Assembly (NCBI RefSeq): GCF_910592395.1
Contig: NC_088311.1
Span: 13,084,501-13,148,500, forward strand
Direction: 5' to 3'
Length of the DNA stretch: 64,000 bases
Source of the DNA: Lineus longissimus
Taxonomy: Eukaryota; Nemertea; Pilidiophora; Heteronemertea; Lineidae
The translations under genes were made by a program, and so were the position numbers. How positions within the stretch are numbered: the first letter of the stretch is position 1; each line of letters starts with the position of its first letter. Shown here in pieces: positions 21,290 to 32,633 of the stretch. The notes beneath the pieces are model-generated. The model did no database searches and was not told where the DNA came from. It saw only the letters and a list, made by a program, of their open reading frames with translations.

Positions 21290-22990
21290 TTGGATTACTA
21301 GTATACACAGGACAATGTGCTGTAACCTGAGATCAATCAAGGAGTACTTAGTATAACGTGGTTGACAGTACGAAATTCAAATGGAAATCAATCATTGTGC
21401 AGTGTGAAGTGAAAGCCTTTAGTTTCCAAATGGTATAATTTGTTTCTGCATTGTAATGGCACCAGTGTTACCTTCGTTATAGGTGTCAAAGGTGACCCTA
21501 TTGGTTGGCGGTGTTTTTTTAGTGCTGTTTGAAAAGTTAGCTACTTAATTATGCCATGGAGCTTCCAAGGGGTGTAGGCGGATCGCTGCTCCGGCTCCAT
21601 GTGCTGTGATTTCCATATACATAGCATCCTTATGCGGTTTGCGCTAATTTGTGATATAGTGATTACAGGACACTAATTGAGGGGTTCAGGCGCAAAACCC
21701 AGTAAGTCCACAATACCCCTATTGTTTTAAAACAAGAATTTTTGTTTGGGAGTAGGTTCATTGGTTACTGGTTTACTCTCATTGTAATCAAATAGTTTTT
21801 TGGTTGGTAAACAAAAGGCCAGAATTTCAAAAAATAACCTTTATTATGAAAACTAGTTATCAAGCAATTTTGATTGATATTGGCGGCAAAACTCTGTAAG
21901 TCCAAATGCGTTATTTTTGCAAAATTCAGTAAGTCCAAAAAATCTGTGTTTGCAAAACCTATCACTGGAAAAATATGCATGAAAATGTAACAGAACACAA
22001 CATAGTTAGCAATGTACTTAAATTGGATTGATAAAAGAGCAAATTCCTGTCTGTGAATAGTGTTGAATGTTCGTGTTTTTTGCCAGGAGTCTATAGACCA
22101 GAAACTACCGACTGTCCGTCACTTGGGAGGCCAAGCCATCCTGCTGTGATAAGTGAATGAAATCAGTACTGGGTACCACAATTTAATTCAATGCCTCCCA
22201 TAAAGCCAAACTTTTAAAATCCAATTTATTCATCTTAATTTTGCGTAAATTCAGCAGAAATTGACAAAAAACGCTATTCTACAGCGAAAGCCTTGCGAAC
22301 GTGTGCGCCGCCATTTTGTGCGTCATGTGACATGCAGTTCATCAGTGATTGGCTTTCAGGGACTTACGTGTTTCTGCACAAATATGGTGGTGGCGTTTAC
22401 TGGGTTTTGCAAACAAACTGGGTTTAAGGTAGGCATTTACGATGGGACTTACAGGATTTTGCAACAATATGATTTGACTAACGTCATCTACATGCCAAAA
22501 GCTGTACATTGGTACAGCTATCTCATTTTTTAAAGGAATGGCGTTTACGGGGTTTTGCGCCTGAACCCCTCAATTCGTGTGGAGATTCGAATTCTCAATG
22601 ACTGAGTGCAAGGACAGGATAATTATCGTGTGTGTTCAATCAATAATTGTGCCTTTTGTAAGTTGCTTGTGATGATTTTCTTTGGAACCTGGCATTTTGG
22701 AGTCTTTCGTGTTTTGTCATCTTTGACTTAGGTGTCGTTACTGGTAAATTTGCATGGCTAGGTTCAGCTTATTCCTTTGTTCCAGAGCTGATCAGATCAT
22801 GCAACTTACTGTGTTTTACATATGTCATTTAAGACAATTTTGGGTGAAGTTTGCCCACTTTGTTTAGTTACTGCAGAGACAGTTGTGATTTGAGGACTGG
22901 TGTTTGCTTAAAGGGGCTATATTGTTTTTGGACTATTCTTATGTAAATCCTTGAACCCTGCTTGGGGTTCTAGTATTTAAGGGGCCGGGA
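21290..22990. other. BEL/Pao 3' untranslated region with nested MITE and polypurine tract
   Basis: Non-coding sequence between pol and the 3' LTR. A purine-rich tract AAGGGGCCGGGA directly precedes the LTR start at 22991 and can serve as the plus-strand primer. The MITE at 21679-22571 sits inside it. Confidence 0.7.
21679..22571. mobile_element. 893-bp non-autonomous DNA element with 24-bp terminal inverted repeats
   Basis: The left end GAGGGGTTCAGGCGCAAAAC is mirrored at the right end as GTTTTGCGCCTGAACCCCTC. AATT stands directly outside both ends and may be a 4-bp target duplication, although AATT is itself a palindrome. The subterminal word CAGTAAGTCC occurs at about 21699, with close variants at 21896 and 21928. 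Reverse forms such as GGACTTACAGG occur near 22445. No transposase is present. Confidence 0.7.
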
Positions 22991-23579
22991 TGTTACCGCT
23001 ACCGTCTTGTCTTCGAGGCACCGCTGTATAAGGGCACGGCGGTTATGGAATTGGTCCGCGCTTACGCCAACAGAGTCATTTTCGAGAAGATAATATTTCA
23101 GATTTGTGCCGATAAAATGCTGATTTGATAGTGAAAAGCCTTATGTGGCTTAAGTTATAAAGCCTAAATCTGTCACTTAAAGGCACCAAGTTTCTGTAAG
23201 TTGAAGATCGGTAGTTGTAAGGCCCATTTTAGGCATTCTTGCATGGTTTCGTGATGCCGTTTTCATAAGGACACGCTCATGACACCTTTTTTAGTTTTGT
23301 CTTTGACAGGTTTATCACCCCACTTTCCGTGTGAAATATTTCTCTTTGTGAACAGTAACTGTACTAAATGTGCCCAAGGTTCACGTCAGTATTATTCATT
23401 TAACCCTCTGAGGCCTGTTCATGATCCGGGCTCATGATCTACCCTAAAATATAGGCCCAATTGGCTGTATGCAATCCTAGTGCATGTAGTTCGAAATGCT
23501 TCTCATAGGGGGCAGCACCTCCTGGACGTCTGAAGACACCACCTGTCTTCGGTTGTGACAAGTGTTGATTGTTATTGTT
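22991..23579 (+). repeat. 3' LTR of the BEL/Pao element, first part
   Basis: Starts TGTTACCGC and follows the 5' LTR almost base for base until GTTATTGTT at 23579, where foreign sequence begins. The LTR resumes at 29752-29757. Confidence 0.9.
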
Positions 23580-25040
23580 ATTCACAATGTGATCTTATTT
23601 CTGTTCCTGAAAAGTTGTTTTCAGTGTATTTTCTCCTTGAAATCGATCACTTCAGGTACTATTACTGTGCATACCTAGCTAAATTAGTGTCTAGTTTCGT
23701 CTCTGATGACATTTATTTCGTAAAAATCGCTGTTTTTTTCTAAAAAGGTGTTTTTGTGGTCATTTTGGCTGTTTATTTCGAGGGTACGGTAGGAGGTCAT
23801 CGTTCACTCGATAACTCTTTTTAAAATGAAATAAAAGCGTTTTAAGATACATGATATGAATTGATATTTATATTCGTTAAGTGGGATTGTCGGTGGACGT
23901 TCATTGTTGAACAGTTGTGCTGGAATTACGAAAATATATCGATATCGTTGAGAGTTCATTCATTAGGGGCCTGCTCTCAATTTTCCTTACAACGCCTCTA
24001 GCACTGGGCAATTGCCACCATCTTGAAAAGCAGTGCCGCAGATGGCTATCGCATCGCCACTACGCATGAGAACACGATGGCTGCCCTGCGCTGCATTGAT
24101 AGTTCGTAATAAATTCACATAAAAACACACCAGAAGATCTATTGATAAAACAAGCCATTTTACCACAGCAGGTGACACATATTAGGCCTGAATAAGACTT
24201 TAGAATTTGAAGTGGTGGTGTCGATGCCGATATCCAAGATGGCGGAATTATACCAGTGGTCAAATCTCATCTATTTTGGGTAATTGCATCATTATTTCTT
24301 TTTGTGATTGGTGATTTGTAAAATTGAGAATGATTGAAAAATCAGTATTTTTTCACCTAAAGGCATGAGTGAACATTTGATAAGTTTATTGTGATTTAAT
24401 TGGTAATTTGGTCGACATTTTGACAATTATATTTAGCAATATTTCGATAAATGCGGACCTGCTTCTTCCTCTTTTCGTAATCCGTTCGAAGGCGTGACGG
24501 TGTTTCGATAACTCAGGTCAGTTTCACGGCAAAAATAAGTGGTAGTTTTGAAATTCGAATGTGATGTACACTACAATGCACGTGATTGATGGTTGAACAT
24601 TCACGCTCGTTGACAGTGTATTATTGAAATACTTATTTGATTGTGATGATGGTGTATTGTACTATAACTATAGGCCTTGCATGCTCCCAACGTGTGGCAT
24701 ATTTCACATTGATACCACCAGTATCAATTACAAAAAAATAGATTGTGAGTAACAATAGGCCTACAATCAATGCTACATGTCATGAGGGTGGGAACGGGGA
24801 AGGGGGGGGTAACTGTCTCGACGTCCCGTTAGGAAAAAAGGCTTATCCCGTTTCCCAATACGCAATTTTAGCCGAATCGTGACGCAAAACACGGCTTGTC
24901 TCTAATCCCGCTAAAATAAGGGTGTCTATCCCGAATCCTGACAGTTATTTTCGGCCCATCCCAGTGTCCCGAAAATACCCGTTCTCCCCCTCATACATAG
25001 TAGACCATATTGTCACATTGATGTTTTCTTTCATTTATAC

Positions 25041-25795
25041 AGTTAGACTTCCGAGATCTACATTTTCGACAAAGGCCTGGTGTAATATTACGTACTTGAT
25101 GAAGGTAATATTAATTTCTTCAAATTTGAAGCATGACGTTAATGGGGTACTGGCGCTACGTGGCGCTGGTGGTAACTAAGGTATTGCATCGCTCATATCA
25201 CTTGAAAAAAACATTTACCCTAGTTACGACCAAAGCTGCTTAGCAGAGGGCGATACCTCATCAGGAGCGCCACAATCATATCATTGGTGTGAAAGCATTT
25301 GTATGAAGTTTTTCAGTTCTCAATGTGTTCAAAACCTTAATTGTGAAATTGTGCACTTCGAATTCAAATTCACGTCACTACGTTAGTTTGACATCCATTG
25401 ATGTCACGGTAATTTCACTGTTATGCTGTGCTGCTTTCAGGTTTAATGACACAAATGAGTACAAGTACATTACATTTTTCGACGAAGGCCTTCTGTAATT
25501 TCATACGCTTCTTACGGTTAGTATTGATTCATAATTTCTAGTAAAAAAGTTAATTTTGAAAGTGAAAAATATGTTACAATACAATAGACCTGCAAATACC
25601 ATATACGCAAGTTTTGAACAAATATCACACATATTCCCCAGTTGACTTGTGATGATATTGATAATGGTGGTGGTGGTGTTATCATGTACATGGCTTCTAA
25701 CGTAGTAAAAGTTTTCTTTTCAGCAACATTCAATAGATTTATTTACTGTATTATCATTTCGACCAAGGCGAATTCGACACTTCAATTACACAAGG
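25041..25795 (+). other. Three exon-like cassettes with splice-site-like borders
   Basis: Segments at about 25041-25103, 25441-25518 and 25724-25795 are each preceded by a pyrimidine tract and AG (TTTCATTTATACAG, TGCTGCTTTCAG, TTTTCTTTTCAG) and followed by GTAATA, GTTAGT or GTAAGT. They share a degenerate core that reads FSTKA-like in one frame of each. The implied splice phases disagree, so they may be non-coding exons or decayed duplicates. Confidence 0.35.
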
Positions 25796-25840
25796 TAAGT
25801 AACATTTGTTCACAAAATCCAAATGGAGGCAAATACAGAA

Positions 25841-26290
25841 CAATCAAACTTAGTCATTCCAGTCAGTTACTGAAGCACAGTGAAAACTGTCGGGAGCAGT
25901 GCAACTAATGGCATGTCAAACTTCCAGTGACTGTCCCTGTCCATATATTTCAAGACAGTACAAATCTTGTAATCATTTTGTTTATGCAATGTATGTTATT
26001 ATGTATCATTTCAGCACAATCAAACTTAGTCATTCCAGTCAGTTACTGAAGCACAGCGAAAACTGTCTGAATTAGTGCTGCTGATGGCATGTACTCTACT
26101 ACCACTACCAGTGACAGTCAATGTCCATATATTTTCAAGTGTGCGAAATTAGTACTCGTCTACTTCTTAGTGTTATTTGAATGCAATGTATGTTATAAAA
26201 ATATTTTTTCAACACTATATCAACATTCTCATTCCTGTCAGTTTCTGAAAATCAGCTAAAGCAATCGCTACCAATGCAGCTGATAACAGC
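25841..26290. repeat. Decayed tandem repeat, unit about 176 bp
   Basis: CAATCAAACTTAGTCATTCC begins at 25841 and again at 26017, each followed by a similar 170-base block. A third, more diverged copy begins near 26207. Confidence 0.75.
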
Positions 26291-26575
26291 AATTCTTTTT
26301 GTTCCCAATGCCCATCCATGACAATATATTTCACGCATGTGACAATCATGTAATCATCCTGTTTTTTGTGTTCTATTCATGCAATAAATAAATTCAGTAT
26401 TTTCAAATCATTGGTGCTACAAAACTATTCTCATTATAGATTATTCATATTTTATAAAATGCTGTCATGTCAAATATTGTGTCCTATAAATCATTATGAA
26501 GTCGGCATTTTATATACAACTTTTGTACTCCTCCTAAATAAACATACAAATCTTGTTTTATGTAAACTTTGTATA

Positions 26576-26765
26576 TGTGACCCGTTACAGCAAAACCAGG
26601 CACATGTCGCTCTGAGCTTGGCAGGTTGAGACGGACTGTCTGTTCATTTATCTATTGTCTGCCTTTTGTAAAATATGACCACATCAATTTCTTCCATTAT
26701 CTCCTGGTGTCATTTAGGCTCATATTCTGTGCGACATGTACCTGGTTTTGCTGTGACGGGTCACA
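26576..26765. mobile_element. 190-bp MITE with TGTGACCCGT termini
   Basis: TGTGACCCGTTACAGCAAAA at the left end is mirrored by TTTTGCTGTGACGGGTCACA at the right end, with about 34 paired bases. The interior is about 120 bases and non-coding. Flanks read TATA and TATT, so the target duplication is uncertain. Confidence 0.75.
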
Positions 26766-27439
26766 TATTCTATAGATATATACAACACTCTAATGTCACA
26801 ATGCCTCTCTCACTCGCTTTTATATAGCAAGATGTATGAATAAACATGACACACCAACTATGTACAAAATTGCTAACAAACTGCACCATTTGTCAGTACA
26901 CCACATGAAATACAGAGATATGTCTTAATTCTAATCTTTCATTAGCGACACCATTTCTCACCCGAGTGCCTCCTTCATTCATACATCTTGTACTTTAACT
27001 CAAGATACCCATCTTTGAATATTTTTAGTATACCAAGTACCGGTACTACAATGTCAATGTATTGAAGTCATGTTCTTGTAGTGTTATTGGCTTTCAATTA
27101 TCTTGTCAAAATACCACTTGGTTCTCGCAAAATCTCAATAAAAACAAATGCTATTGCATGTATTGCATATTCTAACAGCTATCCACTGTATCGATTTATC
27201 CATCATCTGTACTATTTGTCACAAAAATGTTATATTATGTAAATCATATTTCATTACATAATGCACACTGCCAATTACTGCTGAACCATTCATATGTATT
27301 TAAATAAATAATTTTCAACTTTTTAAAACCGTCTTATAGTACTGTTCTTGTCACTTAGCTGAACCAATTGCTCTATAGCATGAAATTTCCAGAAATGCCC
27401 CAGGGACTGAAAAGTGCTGTTTTAACAGAGAGGTGTCCT

Positions 27440-28100
27440 AATCTGAGAAGTCGAGTTGAATGGAAACAACCAATTTGGAACCAAAAACTACTGTCCTCAT
27501 TAAAGAGGTTGTCCTCAATAGAAAGGTGTCCACAAAAAGTAGGTCCACTGTATATGAAAGTACAAACCCTGGTACATGTAGTGACATCATCTACTCCTCG
27601 ATGTGGACACCTGCAAATGCAGCGACAATGGGTGATGTGAATAAAGACTAGCAAATGCTTTTATCTAAAACTCCATGTACATTTACACTAGGCCTTTCTG
27701 TACAAAATTGAAGTAAAAGCATTTACTAGTCTTTATTCATATCACCCAATGTCACATCAGTTATTTAATGGCACCACCCATCAAGCATGTTGGTGACGAA
27801 TAGTGTCGCAGCATTTCGTCACCGAGCTTACACGAAAATGCACTGTCATTCATTCAGCCATAAGTGTAAGACTGTAGGATTGTTTCCAACCAAAACATGT
27901 TCGAAATGTGTCAAGCATTCGGAACACCAAAAGACTGATTAGAGAAGTCAAAATTGAATGGAAACAACCAATTTGGGACCAAAACTAGTGTTCTTATTGG
28001 AAAGGTTGTCTTTAATAGAGAGGTGTCTACTAACGGAAGTTCCACTGTATATAATGTAGGAACCCTGGTTGTGACATTGTCCACTCCTCCAGCTGCACAC
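27440..28100. repeat. Two direct copies of a 140-bp repeat
   Basis: GAATGGAAACAACCAATTTG occurs at about 27458 and 27956, each followed by a related 130-base block that ends CACTGTATAT...CCCTGGT...CCACTCCT-like. The copies are diverged and non-coding. Confidence 0.65.
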
Positions 28101-28116
28101 CACCAAATCCACAACA

Positions 28117-28818
28117 ATGTCACACCAGTTATTTAGTTCATCATGCTTTGCGCTAGATGGCACCAACTGTCAGGATGGTGCCATCTACACAACCCTACTA
28201 GTAAAGGACAAATGGTACACAGAACTGTCAATCGAGGCAGGCAGTAAGAAGACTCTCAAATGGCCGATTGTTCATCAGACTTGGACAGGCAAACCTCACC
28301 CATTATGGCTTCCGTGCAAAGGCAAACCATATATGGTGGAGGCTGCAACCACAAGGGCACGTCTACTGGTGGGTCGATACGGCCTACAAGTCACAAAGGT
28401 CCAGTTCTTAAAAAAGGAGATCTCCCCAATCTGCCCCCTGTGCAACGAGGAGGAGGAGGATGTTGTACACTTCCTGATCAGATGCCCAATCATGCAAGAG
28501 ATGAGAGCTGCCAGGATAGAGAACCTCCAGAAACTATACACAGAAGAAAAGCTGACGCCACCAAGGACAGACGATGAAGTATGCTCTGCGGTGCTGAACG
28601 GGTGGGGATATATCACTCAAAATAACACTAGAAACAATAGAAATATTATCATGCTAAAGCTAAACAAAAACGTAATAAGTGCCAATAAACTCTCAAACTT
28701 GCTGTGCCACAAACTGCACACTACGCGAGACATTAAGATAAACGAAAAACTACTTGCAGAGGATCAGGATATCGACCCGAGCAAGGTGCTCCGATCAAGC
28801 GGAGGGATCTACTAATAC
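28117..28818 (+). pseudogene. Non-LTR retrotransposon ORF2 C-terminal fragment
   Basis: The frame encodes the region after the reverse transcriptase of a CR1/L2/Jockey-like element. A basic helical segment (TTRARLLVGRYGLQV) is followed by the C-terminal zinc-binding motif CPLC, then VVHFLIRC. Both are common in the endonuclease-reverse transcriptase proteins of invertebrates. The endonuclease and reverse transcriptase proper are absent, as expected for 5'-truncated insertion. The stop is followed by about 800 bases of 3' untranslated sequence to the tail at about 29630. The exact clade cannot be set. Confidence 0.65.
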
Positions 28819-29632
28819 AAGACAAGGCATATTGATGAATATAGAAGATAAGTGTCCCTGCATTTGGTCTCAAACCCAGGTTGTGACGTTGTCCTCAGGC
28901 TGTTCATTCATATCTTTGGAATAGGTTGGCCAAGCCTCATGGTAGAGTTTGCTAGTAAATTTCGTCTTGGTGTTTTGAATGGTTGACACATTCTCAACTT
29001 GTCAATTCTTGACAACTTGTCAATTCTTGACAGGAAACAACAACCTTATGGCTGAATAAATGGTCCTGGTCTCCAGTCATCTGCAGCCATTAGGGTATTC
29101 ATTCTTTTGCTGGCTGCTTCATTCTCTGCTAGTTGAAAATGGGTCATCCTAAACATCATCCACAAGGATTTTAGTCATTAATTGCAATAAATTGTTATGA
29201 TCATAAATTCACAAACATCATAGACTACCTGTGATAGATGCCGATTGTTTCAAATAGTTGCCACATTTCGAACTCTTCATAGCTGGCATTACGCTGCAGT
29301 CCTACACTTACATGAATGCATGAAACTCTCCATCAAATCGTGTGCCGTAAACTGCCATAGCCAATACAATCGCCAGCCCCCCACGACAATTTTACTTCCT
29401 TTTGCTTACCAGATAAGAAAGACTGTATAGCTGATTACTATATATATTAGAACCTTGTAGGTCAACACTGCTGAATACTACATACCTATTTATGATCACC
29501 AATCTTCTCCCACTCTTTCTTCTTACTGAATGTGTCCACACTGCACTTATGGTCATTGTACTTTCATCTTATGTAAAATGTAACTTTTTACACGGTTTCA
29601 ATAAACGATTTGTAATTTGTAATTTGTAAATT
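28819..29632 (+). mobile_element. 3' untranslated region and short-repeat tail of the non-LTR element
   Basis: The stretch after the fragment ends in AATAAACGATTTGTAATTTG, a two-to-three copy TTTGTAA tail characteristic of non-LTR elements that end in a short tandem repeat instead of poly(A). No clear target duplication was found. Confidence 0.5.
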
Positions 29633-29756
29633 ATAAATTTCACTTATAATTTGACGCCGCCAATTCCACTGGTCTTCGAAATACGTAAGCTACACTGTGG
29701 ACGACTATGACACTCCTCACAAACCACATTGTGAATCAGTCGCCGATAGGCTTGTT

Positions 29757-29939
29757 TTGTCTTATAATTGCTGGCTGTAATTCATGTGGTTTGATTACCT
29801 GTTGATGTTATCATTACTTATGTTTGTTCACTGTTTTGTATTTGCAGTGAACCCTCTCCTGTTGATGAATAAATAAAGAAGACAGAGGTGTTTCATAACT
29901 TGGGAAATTTTTGTCTGTGCTTTAGACTTCAAGCCTACA
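29757..29939 (+). repeat. 3' LTR of the BEL/Pao element, second part
   Basis: Resumes the LTR after the 6.17-kb insertion and ends CTTCAAGCCTACA, followed by the duplicated target GCTGC. It contains AATAAA near 29870. Two transitions distinguish it from the 5' LTR over this part. Confidence 0.9.
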
Positions 29940-29944
29940 GCTGC

Positions 29945-31300
29945 CATGATGGAATTGCTTCCTACAATAGTATTTTCCAATCATGCTGAGCAGATTTATT
30001 GTCATGAGTTTTGCTCTGATTGTGATTTAAGTTGTTCTGCTTTTGATATTGTCGGAGATGATCCATATCACTGCATTCGCTTTTACAATTATATGGACTT
30101 TTTAAGGGCTGTCAGACATATCCATACTTCTCCTTTTTATGCTGCTTATACCTTCGTGATACTGCATCTACCATCAAATCTGTAGCCTAGAAACGATTAC
30201 AATGCAAGGCTCTGTACACCGACTGTGTTGATTTGTAGTTTGCTGCAAGGTGAGTTTTAGTTTTGCGTACTTAAAACTGATATTGTTTGATATGGGATTC
30301 TTCTTGGAAGTAGCTTAGTTATGAGTCCTCAACAAACAGAATGGACCTAGTTCCCAACATTTCCCCTTGGAGAAGGAGTCGGCATGCACTGTCGTGTTGG
30401 GTCTCATATAACCCAGTAAGTAGTAAGTTGATGAGTTATGTGGTAGGAGCTGTGCAAGTCATCCTTTACATACAACTTTAAAGACTACCTTTGTCTATTG
30501 CAGGCATCCATCTAATGCATGGTTGGAAGATGTTTTAAATTGAAGATAACACACCAGCTACTTCTTTTCTATAATATACCATTAACTTTTGTTTTATTTA
30601 AACAATCGGCTATCACCGACCAGCACAATGTGTTGATATATTCCTCATGGGCAACATCTAATGGGTTCCCATGCTACCTCAAAAGTTGTATCAATGTAGG
30701 TGTAGAATGAGTACTTTCAGCCCTTCCTTTCCTTATGTTTGTTGCAGTGGGCATCTTGCAAAGCTTTGTAATTTCTGTTGATGTACGAGTATATGACACT
30801 ATTGCGGTAAAGTTGCAGTGAATTGTGAATTGTGATTTTAATTTTAATCATGCAGTGAATTGTAAGTTCCGTTGTTGTACAAGTATAATGACACTATTGT
30901 GGCAAAGTTGGAATGTATTCCTCATGGGCAACATCTAATGGGTTCCCATGCTACCTCAAAAGTTGTATCAACGTAGGTGTGGAATGAGTTCTTTCAGCCC
31001 TTCCTTTCCTTATGTTTGTTGCAGTGGGCATCTTGCAAAGAATTGTAATTTCTGTTGATGTACGAGTATATGACACTATTGTGGCACAGTTGGAATGTAT
31101 TCCTTATGGGCAACATCTAATGGGTTCCCATGATATGCTACCTCAAAAGTTGTATCAACGTAGGTGTAGAATGAGTTCTTTCAGCCCTTCCTTTCCTTAT
31201 GTTTGTTGCAGTGGGCATCTTGCAAAGAATTGTAATTTCTGTTGATGTACGAGTATATGACACTATTGTGGCAAAGTTGCAGTGAATTTTAATTTCAATC
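29945..31300. repeat. Local minisatellite region
   Basis: A block containing GGCAACATCTAATGGGTTCC and, further on, GTTTGTTGCAGTGGGCATCTTG recurs three times (blocks at about 30640, 30911 and 31101, units 190-270 bases). Its first half also resembles 14333-14410. The frames in it have no family resemblance. Confidence 0.7.
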
Positions 31301-31997
31301 ATGCAGTGAATTGTAATTTCTGTTGTTGTACAAGTATGTGACTCTATTGTGGCGAAGTTGCCAGCACTGATATTTTTTTCATGCAAGGTACTTTCTTGGA
31401 AGTTATTGAATTTTGTGCAGAAGTCCATAGATTGCAGAAAGGATATTTTTGCTCTATTCCCTTGTATAAATCTTCAATGAGTGTTGTTCCAGTCTGTTTT
31501 CCTGATGTGGCCCAGCATGACAAAATCAGCCAGATGTCACCAACAAACTAAAAGGTTATGATAGGACTTTATTTCCAGTTAGTTTTCTTCTGTAAGAGCA
31601 CTGTATTGTTATATCACTGTGATATAACTTGATACTGTAATTTTTAACCTGTTGGAAAAATATGACATGTAGCTTATTTTGTCGGGTTGTGTCACATATA
31701 ACCCAGTAAGTGTTTTGTAAGGGATAGGTGACAACTTAAGATATGAAACTTCCATCTATCCATTGAAATCATGTCTGTTTAGGTAATGGTAGACTTTTTC
31801 ATACATGAATCTTAAAGTAAAACTCATCCGAAGAATTAATTTCTTACCATTGGTCAGTGGGATCTTCCTGAATGACCAAAGAAATACATGTTAGTTAAAT
31901 CTGGGCTACAATACATCAAAATACAAACCCATAGATTAAGATTCACTTCTGAATTCTCAACACTCATACTTGAATATTGTGAGAGTTTCATGAATGA
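31301..31997. other. Non-coding stretch
   Basis: The only notable word is TCATATAACCCAGTAAGT-like sequence at about 31693, also present at 30402. I see no gene. Confidence 0.4.
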
Positions 31998-32410
31998 GTG
32001 TTGAGAATTCACAACTAAGTTTGTCCATTTCTTCCATGGATCTTGAGAACTCTCAAAAAGCTTCATTGCCTGGTACCCTGTACGAGTGTTGAGAATTCAC
32101 GACTAAGTTTGTCCATTTCTTCCATGGATCTTGAGAACTCTCAAAAAGCTTCATTGCCTGGTACCCTGTACGAGTGTTGAGAATTCACGACTAAGTTTGT
32201 CCATTTCTTCCATGGATCTTGAGAACTCTCAAAAAGCTTCATTGCGTGGTACCCTGTACGAGTGTTGAGAATTCACGACAAAGTTTGTCCATTTCTTCCA
32301 TGGATCTTGAGAACTCTCAAAAAGCTTCATTGCCTGGTACCCTGTACGAGTGTTGAGAATTCACGACAAAGTTTGTCCATTTCATCCATGGATCTTGAGA
32401 ATTCTTGATA
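31998..32410. repeat. 88-bp minisatellite, five copies
   Basis: GTGTTGAGAATTCAC begins at 31998, 32086, 32174, 32262 and 32350, an exact 88-base period. Units are nearly identical. Each contains the mirrored words TTGAGAATTC and GAACTCTCAA. Confidence 0.95.
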
Positions 32411-32630
32411 TTGCTAATAGAGGAGTAATTAGTCTTGCCAAAAACAGAATATTAGGTTTATAAAACTACAACATACAGTAACTAGTAATTGGCTTGAAAA
32501 GATCTCTATGGGTCCCTCCAAATGTTTGTTTTTTCATAATAAATTGTTCAAAATGAGTTTTTATCACTTTATAAACCCTTGCGAAAATTCACATATTCAT
32601 TTATCAATAAATTCACATATCTGATGTATG
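32411..32630. other. Non-coding spacer
   Basis: Nothing recognisable between the minisatellite and the Harbinger-like element. Confidence 0.4.
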
Positions 32631-32633
32631 TTA

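Larger units (their letters stand above)
23580..29751. mobile_element. 6.17-kb insertion of undetermined class inside the 3' LTR
   Basis: Comparison with the intact 5' LTR shows an insertion flanked by a 5-bp duplication TTGTT (23575-23579 and 29752-29756). The left end reads ATTCACAATGTG. The inverse CACATTGTGAAT lies 15 bases inside the right end (29725-29736). The interior is AT-rich, has no transposase I recognise, and contains a tandem repeat, a MITE, exon-like cassettes and a non-LTR retrotransposon tail. A decayed or non-autonomous DNA transposon is my guess; a compound insertion is equally possible. Confidence 0.6.
14747..29944 (+). mobile_element. BEL/Pao LTR retrotransposon with two LTRs, broken pol and nested insertions
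   Basis: The element runs from LTR start TGTTGCTGC at 14752 to LTR end CCTACA at 29939. It is flanked by the 5-bp direct repeat GCTGC (14747-14751 and 29940-29944). Internal sequence encodes Gag, protease, reverse transcriptase, RNase H and integrase in BEL/Pao style on the plus strand. Without the 6.17-kb insertion in the 3' LTR and the 0.9-kb MITE after pol, the element would be about 8.1 kb. The two LTRs differ at about seven positions over 772 bases, all transitions, by my count. Confidence 0.9.

Noticed and set aside
28117-28818. Host gene call for the 232-codon frame
   Set aside because: The basic helix followed by CPLC...H...C is the usual C-terminus of non-LTR retrotransposon proteins, and a short-repeat tail follows downstream.
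31998-32410. CRISPR-like regular array
   Set aside because: The 88-bp units are contiguous near-identical tandem copies without unique spacers, in animal DNA with no cas genes.
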